Of a stretch of 64,000 nt of DNA, positions 20,725-29,080 are shown one piece after another. A program made the translations under genes and the position numbers. The DNA is taken from the NCBI GenBank assembly GCA_024195585.1, contig SWBL01000009.1, positions 186,001 through 250,000 on the forward strand, written 5' to 3'. The notes below the pieces were generated by a model. That model searched no databases and was not told the DNA's origin. It worked only from the letters and a program-made list of their open reading frames with translations. Numbering within the stretch: position 1 is the first letter of the stretch; the number at the start of each line of letters is the position of its first letter. This stretch comes from Aureobasidium sp. EXF-3400 (lineage: Eukaryota > Ascomycota > Dothideomycetes > Dothideales > Saccotheciaceae).

Positions 20725-21723
20725 CTACTCGATGTCGCCGTTGCCATATAGTGTCTCAACTTTGATGCTCATAGCCTTGCAGGAACCAGGGTGATCGATG
20801 CAGAATTGGGAGTAGCAGGAGGGGTGGTGAGGGTGCTTCTTGCACCAAGATCTGGTGTGAGGGCGGGGGGTTTCTTCCTCTTCGGGTTCGTCTTCCTTCT
20901 CGGGGTCCTCTTCTTCAGGGTCCTCTTCCTTTTCAGGGTCTTCCTTTTCAGGATCCTCCTTTTCGGGGTATTCCTTGTCAGGGTCTTGAGGAGTGCGTTT
21001 ATCCAGGGGAGGCATGGTACCCTTACACCACTCGGGAGCTGGGTGTTCGGGGCTGTTGCAGTACTCAGGCCACGCCGTCTGGCAATACTCTGCATTGTAT
21101 TTGCAGAACATTTGACGGTGGGGTTCGCTGTTTTGGCGAGGAACGAGGGAGGTACTGTCAACGGGAGGCTCAGGGGGACACCAAAATGGAGCTGAGTCGG
21201 CACGACATTCCTTGGAGAAGTTATCCAGGCAGCATTGTCTGTTGTATTTACAGAACAACTCGCGATCGGGATTGCCTTCTTGACGCGAGGCGAGGTTGGT
21301 GTCGTCGGGGGAGAGTTCGGTGGGAGTTGCCTCAACATGGCACCATGCCGGGGCGGCCTCACCCTTGCAGTATCCAGAGAAGTGTTCCTGGCAATACTTT
21401 GCGTTGTATCTGCAGAACATCTCACGGGCGGGTTGGTCATCCTGACGAGAGACAAGAGCGGTGCTGTCGACGGAACGCTCGACAAGAGGTGGCTCAGACC
21501 AGCTACAAAATGGTGGAGCCTCCGCGAGGGTCCAGCAGAGTTCAGGGAACTGTTCCCGGCAGTCCTTTGGGTTGTACGTGCAGAAGAGCGCGCGTTGAGG
21601 GTTCCATTCCCATTGTCTTGCGACAAGAGAGGGGGTGTGTGCGTGGGAGGGGTCAACAGGGAGGGAGGTGACCAGGCTGGTGAACAGAGCCACCAGACAG
21701 GGGGACTTGAAGATCGAAAACAT
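20725..21723 (-). CDS. Secreted four-repeat cysteine protein with L-x-x-R-Q and KR processing-like sites
   Basis: Single exon, 332 residues, not a family I recognise. A signal peptide (residues 1-21) is followed by four modules with the pattern F-C-x-Y-N-x3-C-x7-C-x8-10-C: cysteines 48/55/63/73, 104/111/119/128, 158/165/173/182 and 207/214/222/233. Each module is preceded by an L-x-x-R-Q tract (RQ at 36-37, 93-94, 147-148, 196-197), three of them after a (V/D)D(S/T)-rich spacer. A dibasic KR (242-243) comes next, then an acidic D-P-E-K-E tract, and a Cys/His tail with four Cys. Kex2-type or monobasic processing into separate Cys-rich peptides would fit; so would a single repeat-domain secreted protein. 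Codon use looks normal and the frame is intact. Upstream lies mannose-6-phosphate isomerase, divergently oriented. Confidence 0.85.
   Translation of the reverse strand: MFSIFKSPCLVALFTSLVTSLPVDPSHAHTPSLVARQWEWNPQRALFCTYNPKDCREQFPELCWTLAEAPPFCSWSEPPLVERSVDSTALVSRQDDQPAREMFCRYNAKYCQEHFSGYCKGEAAPAWCHVEATPTELSPDDTNLASRQEGNPDRELFCKYNRQCCLDNFSKECRADSAPFWCPPEPPVDSTSLVPRQNSEPHRQMFCKYNAEYCQTAWPEYCNSPEHPAPEWCKGTMPPLDKRTPQDPDKEYPEKEDPEKEDPEKEEDPEEEDPEKEDEPEEEETPRPHTRSWCKKHPHHPSCYSQFCIDHPGSCKAMSIKVETLYGNGDIE
20883..20995 (-). repeat. Acidic D-P-E-K-E coding repeats
   Basis: Short imperfect tandem units of about 12-15 bases encode DPEKE and DPEEE variants near the C-terminus of the secreted cysteine-repeat protein, between the KR site and the Cys/His tail. 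Confidence 0.7.
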
Positions 21724-22377
21724 TGTGTAGAATGATCGGTTTACTCTGTAGATACAGGAGGGAGAAAGGGAAGAGAGAATGAACTGGTACTTATACTACA
21801 ACAGGAGCTGTGCAAGCTTGGGTGTTATGCTCAAGCTCAGGCTCAAGAGGTGGTCGTATGAGCTTCACAAACCTAGTCTTGTACAATTTTGAGGCATTTG
21901 GACGTCTCTCATGCGGCAGAGGATGATCGATGACCTTTGTGAATTCTATCGAGCAGCTCGATTGGGTAGGAACAGCAGGAGACGGAAGGTATTGGAGATG
22001 AGTGAGGTTGATCGAGCAGCTCAGAGCCGTAGAATGAGCCCTAGTCCTGGAGCCCGACAGCTCCAAAGATTTCATCTGAGCGCGTGGACAGATCCTGCAG
22101 TGGCACAGACTTCTCAGTGATATGAGGCAGTATAGTAAGCATGTGGAAATCAAGCACAAGGCAGGGCAATGCAAGGGTTCGTGAAGGGGTTCGAAAAGTC
22201 AAGGAGTCTGTCAGGGGCATCGTACTCGAGTAGCCCCGCGTGAAGCTTCAGCTCAGTGGTCAGCTGTGACGCGGCGGATGCATCACAATGACCCCTTTCT
22301 TTTTTTCACCTTCTGGTATAGAACTATCGTTCGTCGCTCTGTCTACTTTGTCGCATCACATTTGAGAACATACCAAG
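21724..22377. promoter_or_regulatory. Divergent upstream region (secreted cysteine protein / PMI)
   Basis: 654 bp between two divergent starts. A TATA-like TAGTATAAGT (minus strand, near 21790-21800) lies about 70 bases before the cysteine-protein ATG. The PMI side has a T-rich tract CTTTCTTTTTTTC near 22296-22308. Confidence 0.4.
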
Positions 22378-23890
22378 ATGCAGGTTCCTTTGATTCGCCT
22401 ACAATGCGGTATGACAGGCCCAAAAGTGATGAAAAAAGACAGCCGACTGACATGACGATTCGCAGGCTGCAACAGCTATGAGTGGGGTAATACTGCCTTT
22501 GCGACAATCACCACAACCCACGCAAAAGACTGATGGACGAGTGTAGGAAAGGTTGGCAAGGACTCTGCTGCCGCCCGCTTCGCCGCTGCCACACCCTCGG
22601 ACTTTAGCATCGAGGAAGAGAAGCCCTACGCCGAGCTATGGATGGGCACACACCCCAGCAATCCCTCCAAGGATCTACAGACCCAGCGCAGTTTGCTCGA
22701 CCTTTTTGAGGACAATGAATCCTTGATGTCCAGGGAGATCTCGGAAAAGTACCAGAAGAAGCTGCCCTTCCTGTTCAAGGTCCTGTCAGTCAACAAGGCT
22801 CTGTCCATCCAAGCCCACCCCAACAAGAAGCTCGCCGCAAAGCTGCACGAGAAAGACCCCAAGAACTACCCGGATGACAACCACAAGCCCGAGATGGCTC
22901 TCGCCATCACTCCCTTCGACGGCCTCTGTGGTTTCCGCCCGCTTAAGGAAATCTCACACTTCCTCGACACTGTACCCAGCTTGAAGAGCCTGGTTGGGGA
23001 CGACGAGGCTAAGAATTTCCAAGAGACGGTCAAGGGCCAGGAGACAACAGATGACGAGTCCAAGACGTCCGAGAACAAGAAGGCTCTGCAGGCTGCTTTC
23101 CGCGGTCTGATGAAGAACAAGTCTGAAGAGATTGAGAAGCACGCCAAAGACCTCATCCAGCAAGCAAAGGACGAAGGTGACAAGTTCGCTGGTAATGGCG
23201 GCCCTTCAAACAACGGCAAGGAACTCTCAGACTTGATGCTCCGACTGCAAGGCCAGTTCCCCAACGACATTGGTCTTTTCGTCACTTTCTTCCTCAACTA
23301 CGTCAAGCTCGAGGTTGGTGAGGCCATGTTCCTCCAGGCCGACGACATTCACGCCTATCTTTCCGGAGGTAACCATTTCTCTCCTCTCCCTCTATGACAT
23401 GTACTGATACAGTCCAGACATCATCGAGTGTATGGCTTCCTCGGACAACGTCGTACGCGCCGGCTTCACCCCCAAGTTCAAGGACGTCGACAACCTCACC
23501 GACATGCTCACATACTCCTACGCCCCCATCAGCGAACAAAAGATGTCTCCAACAGACTACCCCTACGTCACCCTCAACTCTACCGCATACAGCTCAAGCT
23601 CCACAGCCACCCTTTACGACCCTCCGATCGAGGAGTTCAGCGTCGTCAAGACCGACCTCAACAAGTCTGGCGCAAAGGCAACTTTCGAATCCATCGCCGG
23701 CCCCAGCATCATCATCTGCACCAAAGGTTCAGGCAAGATCAGCGTCGGACCTAAGGAGGAGGAGCTCAAGGAGGGATATGTCTTTTTCGTTGGCGCAACT
23801 GCAGAGTGTGTTCTTGAGAGCTCTGGTGATGAGCCTCTGGTCACTTTCAAGGCTTTCTGCGAGTTGAATGGCAAGGAGAGCAAGATCTAA
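22378..23890 (+). CDS. Mannose-6-phosphate isomerase, type I
   Basis: Four exons: 22378-22408, 22466-22486, 22547-23368 and 23418-23890, with introns of 57, 60 and 49 bp, giving 448 residues. The enzyme interconverts fructose-6-phosphate and mannose-6-phosphate, feeding GDP-mannose for glycosylation and cell wall. The zinc ligands expected for the family are present: Q106 and H108 (SIQAHPNK), E133 (HKPEMALA) and H286 (DDIHAYLSG). The tiny 21-base second exon encodes the conserved CNSYEWG stretch and is needed to reach the family's N-terminus; its phase-1 junctions on both sides rebuild the motif. Length fits fungal PMI (about 430-460). In yeast the gene is PMI40. Strong call. Confidence 0.95.
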
Positions 23891-25011
23891 GTCTCGCGAA
23901 TCTGCATCATGATGAGGAAATGAGTGCGCATAGTATTCTATACACATTGTTTTTAATTGACCCTTTGCTATATCAGCCACCCTTTCGAGCTTCTTTTTGC
24001 ACTCTTCTCAAACATACAGTATTCCGCTATCGGAGTTCCATTTCAGCGACCGGCGACCATCGGGAACCTTTCAGTGATCTGTCAAGAAATGCCAGACATC
24101 CAAGAAACTGCATACCTCTCCTGGACGCAGTGATCGCCTCTTCCCCGTAAACAAAGCCTCAGCGCTCAGGCCTTCTTGTCGGTACAGCTTCCCTCAACGT
24201 ATACCAGAACCCCAAAGGTCTATTCCCGGAAGACAACAATGTCAAAAGCATAACTTACAAGAACATCTGATGGATAGAAGTAGTGATGGACTGATGCTCT
24301 TCGGAGCCATTCTCGGTCCAGTCGCCCCTCACCCCATCCGGGAACCCCCAACGGATCGACTCCCCGAAGGTCCCCAAAGGTAATAACGTCTATAGCATAC
24401 CTAACCACACCATCCGAAAGAGTAGTGATGGAACGATAGATCCATTGGTCGCTATTCCATCTCCGAAAACTTTAAACTTTCGGATACTCCACTTTGTTCG
24501 GAAGCAAAAAGCACAGTCCCTGGAACTGGCTCCGGTGGCATGAGATGAGGCTCTTGGTGATGTTGAGCATGTTACCGCGTAATAGGTAGGTGGACGATGC
24601 GTTATTAGGTTTGGAATAGGTAGGTGAGGTGATGGGGGTCTAGACAGTCACGAGTGCGACCAGGGCGTCGATGAACAGCATCGGAAAGACGAGGAGTTGA
24701 AAGTTCTGCGGAGTCGCAACCGATTGAGACGACGTGGTGTAGTGGTCTAGGGCTGGCAGGTGTTGCCGCGCGTCGAAAGCAACTTCTTTCTGGGAATTAT
24801 CAGATGCCAAGATATAAACTGATGTCATGCAGGTGATATTGCGTAGTATAGAATCGATTTTCCAGAAGTTGGAACGATGACAATGATGAAATAGATAGTT
24901 TATAAAGGGCGAGATGTGCCAATGAAGGACTGCATATCATCAATTTGAACCAACTCAACAGCATATCATTTCCTCGAAAACTATCAATCAAGAAATCACA
25001 CATCAACAATC
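23891..25011. other. Intergenic with a diverged direct repeat
   Basis: No gene supported. A two-copy, diverged direct repeat lies at 24210-24290 and 24372-24432 (listed separately). The last 200 bases, with a TATA-like tTTTATAAAg (minus reading) near 24898-24906, probably form the promoter of the Gly-rich protein gene. Confidence 0.45.
24210..24432. repeat. Two-copy diverged direct repeat
   Basis: Both copies begin CCCCAAAGGT (24210, 24372) and end AGTAGTGATGGA (24279, 24421); the first is about 20 bases longer inside. On the minus strand both encode similar stretches (VVRYAIDVITFGD and VSYAFDIVVFRE), so this may be the remnant of a repeat-containing gene. Confidence 0.5.
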
Positions 25012-25532
25012 ATGGGTCTCATTCACAAAATCGAGGACAAGGTGCTTCACCACGGTGACAAGCAGCAGCATGGACAGCAATATATGTATGCATTTATATC
25101 TCTCGAGACTTATCTTCGCGTCCATTGACCATTATCAGGGGTCCTCCTCAGCAGCAACAACAAGGCTTTGGCCAGCAGAACTACGGCCAACAAGGTTATG
25201 GCCAATCTCAAGGCGGCTTCGGTGGTGGCGGTATGGGTATGAACGGCGGTCGTCAAGAGTTCGGAGGCCAACATTCGAATGGTGGTCGTCAAGAGTTCGG
25301 TGGTCAGCATTCGAATGGAGGATTCGGTGGACCTCAGCAACACGGCGGACAGTTTGGTTCGGGTAACATGGGCGGCCCTCAAGGAGGTATGGGAATGGGC
25401 GGTGAAGGTCACCATGGCGGTCATCACGGTGGCATGGGCGGCGGCATGGGCGGCGGAATGGGTGGAGGCCCTCCTGGAGGAATGGGTGGTGGTGGCCCAC
25501 AAGGTGGTCGCGGCGGCCCTGGTGGCTGGTAG
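25012..25532 (+). CDS. Small Gly/Gln-rich protein
   Basis: Two exons, 25012-25085 and 25139-25532, with a 53 bp phase-2 intron (GTATGC...TCAG), giving 155 residues. The N-terminus MGLIHKIEDKVLHHGDK is an amphipathic helix; the rest is Gln- then Gly/Met/His-rich, with a perfect two-copy 12-residue unit GGRQEFGGQHSN. Similar small Gly-rich proteins starting with a KxxDKxH-like helix occur in many filamentous fungi and are often stress-induced, but I cannot name a function. A TATA-like element is about 110 bp upstream. A short disordered protein of this sort could also bind RNA or nucleic acids; nothing here proves it. Confidence 0.75.
25245..25316 (+). repeat. 36-bp tandem repeat, two copies
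   Basis: Units 25245-25280 and 25281-25316 both encode GGRQEFGGQHSN with three silent differences. It lies inside the Gly-rich protein gene. Confidence 0.85.
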
Positions 25533-25718
25533 AAGATGTCGCTGTTCCAGTTTGAATGCTCCCTGTCAGACTCTGGTCGCAGTACCCGTAATCTCAGTTC
25601 ATGTCCGTAACGAATCAACTCGCCAATGCCTTGGCTTATTGAAGACGAATGACGAATGAAGAATGACAAATGACGGCATGGTTTCCGTGACTGTTTGGCT
25701 GTCCCAGGTGATCGATGT

Positions 25719-26809
25719 TTACGCCCATCTCATCTCGTATCCGAAGACAGTGCGACGCAGTAATTCATCCTGAAAATCGTATCGTCAGTACAAGTTGAAA
25801 GCTTCGCAGTGCAAGGCTACTCACGCCAGGGTCTTCTTCGAACATGACCTTGTCCATGACCTTCTCCAGAACCTTTTCGACGATCAGTCCGTTCTCCTTT
25901 GCCAGATCGAAGAAGGCTAGATCCTTTTCCAACAACCAGGGCCTATACGGAGTGAAGAACACAAGCGCGGTGCCGTCTTTCTTCAGAGACTTCGTAACGG
26001 TCTGCACAAGCTTGCCGTGCTCGGAATGGTTGAACAACAGATCGGCGAGGATCAAGACATCGAACGCCTCATCCGGCTTGACTTCCTCGATCAGAGATGA
26101 GACATCGGCGCCCCAAAGGTATCCTTTCGCGACAATCGGTAGCGACGAGGCACAAGCTTCGATGTTGTAGGATAGATTTTCGATAAGATCAGCATCAGGG
26201 TAATCCGTGACAACAACACGCTTGGCGGACAGGTGCGCCGAGATGAGAGATGGTAGACCGGCACCGGCGCCTAGTTCTAGGACAGTCTTGGACTTGACAA
26301 GTTGAGGGTTCGACTCGAAGTGCAGAGCGGTCGTACGACCTGCGTTCCAGAGAAAATGACCCTGTGTTTGTTGTCAGTCAATGTTTGTAAACAGCCCGTC
26401 CCCGCCACCAGGTCCTGAGTAGCGATCGTGGAAGTGACCAGGCTGGAGGCGAATATGACTCTGATTCCAGTTCGTCTCTTGGCTTTGTTGCGCTGATTTT
26501 TCGATGCCATGTGTGAGCGAGGGTGTAGATATTCCAGTTGCGTCATTCGGGGCTGCAGGGAAGGCATGTCCACGGACGCATGGAGAAAGCGGCGATAGGA
26601 GTCTCCAGACTTCCAACTGTAGAAGACTCCACATATGTGAGGAGCAAAAGGCAATGTAAACTTACCCATAGAGGATTGTGGCCGACCAGACGTAGATTCA
26701 GCTTCAAACCATTTTGCAAAGTATAATCTACAAAGCTAGGCTCTTTTTCGGGCTCATAGAATCCTTCGGGCTCTTCGAAAATACCCAATTCTCCCTCTGA
26801 ATCGGACAT
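25719..26809 (-). CDS. efm7: EFM7/NNT1-type protein methyltransferase
   Basis: Three exons: 26809-26666, 26361-25825 and 25769-25719, giving 243 residues (yeast Efm7/Nnt1 is 261). The first intron is unusually long for this window (304 bp), the second is 55 bp; both are GT-AG. The N-terminus has the family pattern (GIFEEPEGFYEPEKEP and VGHNPLWGHFLWNAGR across the splice), then the SAM-binding motif VLELGAGAGLPS, a DLLFNHSEH stretch and the C-terminal EEDPGDELLRRTVFGYEMRW. Efm7 methylates the N-terminus and Lys2 of translation elongation factor eEF1A. The gene diverges from the copper-fist regulator. An in-frame ATG upstream at 26956 would add 49 unconserved residues, so I prefer 26809. Confidence 0.92.
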
Positions 26810-27351
26810 GTCGTGAGTCGATAATTGATGTAGTGCTTTCTGTTCTCGATGATTTTTTCCCCCATGGAGTGAGGTATCTGATTTAGGCTTCGCAGCAGGG
26901 GTCCAGCCAATCGGTCTGTGCGCATCTGACGGGTCTTTGCTGGGAATCGGGGTCAACGACTTTACTTCCAGTCCTCCAACCTCGTCTGACCATACTCAAG
27001 AGATCAAGACATAGCGTCCTATGGAACGAAGTTTTGGTGGGCCCTCGGAAGCCGTGACTCAACTCTACCGACCAAGTGCATTGTTGCTTCACTCATAGCC
27101 ATAGGTTTTCTGATTAACCTCTTATACCACGTGGAAGATGACTTCGCCAGCGCCTCCTTCCGAATTGACCTCCAGTGAGTGTGCGAAAGTCTCCTCTTCA
27201 TTCCAGCTACTTAAGAAATCCATTCTCGCTTCGCTCTTTTTCTCTCTTTCTCTTACACTCTCCAAAATTGTCCGCACAAACTCTACCACCTCAACCACTT
27301 GCTTCAATATTCTTCTCCAACACCCATACCTACGCACACATACCACTCAGT
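26810..27351. promoter_or_regulatory. Divergent upstream region (efm7-like / copper-fist regulator)
   Basis: 542 bp shared by two divergent genes. C/T-rich on the copper-fist side (CTTTTTCTCTCTTTCTC near 27235-27252). I saw no clear copper-response element (TTTGCTG-type). Confidence 0.4.
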
Positions 27352-29080
27352 ATGGCAGACGCCATCAGTGAAGCCTTGGTTATCAGGCCCAATAATAACC
27401 GTCGCCCAGCCAACAAGACACCGACCAGAAAAGACCTGATATTCGTCAGGAGTCGTCAAAACGGCCAGGTCTACAAATTCGCCTGGTGAGTACCATCCTG
27501 CCTCGTTAGCCCTCTCTTCCATCACATTGAGTAAGAATTCTTTCGCGTCTTCATCGACAGCGTTGTCGTTTGCTGGTTATTAGCGACGGCATGCTTGCGA
27601 AATTTCTGCTCTGGATGTGATCATATGATGGCCATGCTCTCGACATGCGCTCCACACGATCCTCTCTCCATAGTCAAACTTCTACTTTACCCCAAATCTT
27701 TCATGCCCGCTTGCTAACACATCTCGCAGCATCACATGTATATCCGGTCACAGAGCACCACAATGTGATCCTGCTAAGCACAAGGGTAAAGTCTTGTTCA
27801 GACGCCCTGAACCAGGCAGACCTGCAAAAGTCTGTGGGCATGCCCCGTCTCAAGGCTGCGACTGCAAGGCACTACGCCATCTTTGCTGTCTTCTCGAGCC
27901 TCATCAATGGGCGGAGCTGGTCGCAGGAGAAATCCCGACAGCCACTATGTACGACGATGAAAACGCACTCGATGATGCACAAAAAAAAGAGCGCAAAGAA
28001 CGGCAAGCTAGAGAACAGGCACAGGCACAGGCGCATGAGCAAGCCATTCAAGCCGCCAATATGTACGCCCTCCCGCAAAGCTCTATGCCATATCGACCAG
28101 CACCTCACGGTATGCAATTCTTAAATGCTGGTCAGATTACTCAGCACATCTCCTACATGCCATACATGCCGCTTCCGCAAGCTCCGCATGACTTCTACAG
28201 CAACGGATTTGCTCCGACGACGTTTGAACCCGCTGCGTATCAGCCTCAGTTGCAGCCAGTCTTCCATCCCCAATACCAGAACATGATGATACCAGCAGAC
28301 ACATCGTCACTGCAGCAATACGCTGCGCACATGGGCCAGCAAGAGCAGATAGCCGCACAGCCATCTGCCAATCCTTCACAATCTTGTTGTTCGAGTTCAC
28401 GGCCAAAACAGGCTGCACAACAGTTCGTGCAGCCGACAGCATCTCCATTCAATCTGCCTGGTCCATCTCCCAGATCACAGTTCCCGTGCCAGAGCTGTGC
28501 TTCTTTCCAGTGCACATGCATCACCTGTCCCGAAGTCAGACAGGTGCCCAGTGGCGCTTGGTCGCAAAGTTGTGGTCGCGGCGGCCACATTGACAACCCA
28601 GTTCTGCCCAAGCAAGAATACTCTTCACCACAAGACCCTCATGGTATCCTCCACGCTCTTCCAGAAATTCAATCCCCTCTGCAAAACTTCTCTCAACAGC
28701 CCCAGGACCCCTCTCAACAACAACCTCAGGACTTTGTTCAACAGCACCAGGACTTTGTCCAACAGCCTCAGGACTTTGTCCAACAGCCTCAAGACTTTGT
28801 TCAACAGCACCAGGATTTCGCTCAACAACCTCAAGACTTCGCTCAGCAGCACCAAGACTTCGCTCAGCAACACCAGGACTTCGCTCAACAGCACCAGGAC
28901 TTTGCTCAGCAGCCCCAAGATGTCTCCCAAGGTCTTCCAGAACATCAAATTCCTCTTCAAGACTTTGCCCAAGAGCTGTCGATGGACGTCCTACAACTGC
29001 CCGAATTCCCACAGTTCCGTCGAACACCCACCTTTGAGGAATTGCTTGAGGGTGATCTCTCAGACATTACGGGCCTTTGA
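27352..29080 (+). CDS. Copper-fist-type transcription regulator with Gln-rich repeats
   Basis: Exons are 27352-27485 and 27730-29080 with a 244 bp phase-2 intron (GTGAGT; branch-point-like GCTAAC just before CGCAG), giving 494 residues. Splicing completes a copper-fist domain: C45-x2-C48-x8-C57, H62, then GRP at 74-76 and C80/H82/C88/C90. Classical members (Ace1, Mac1, Cuf1) have C-x-H directly after the third Cys; here the His is five residues away, so the domain is divergent. A second cysteine cluster, C298-x2-C-x4-C-x-C-x2-C311, resembles the copper-sensing clusters of Mac1/Cuf1. Residues 366-442 are eleven 7-residue units of the QQPQDFV type, probably a transactivation or assembly segment. 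A nuclear copper- or metal-responsive regulator is likely; the target metal is not proven. Confidence 0.85.
28691..28921 (+). repeat. 21-bp tandem repeat, eleven units, coding
   Basis: Exactly 231 bases, eleven units of seven codons following (S/V/A)QQ(P/H)QD(F/P). Third-position differences between copies show that it is not freshly expanded. It keeps frame within the copper-fist regulator. Confidence 0.85.

Noticed and set aside
26810..26956. Upstream ATG extending the EFM7-like protein by 49 residues
   Set aside because: The extension has no family-like sequence and the ATG at 26809 gives the typical N-terminus.
28691..28921. Regular 21-bp repeats, considered as a CRISPR-like array
   Set aside because: The units abut without spacers and encode QQPQDF repeats in frame in a eukaryotic gene.
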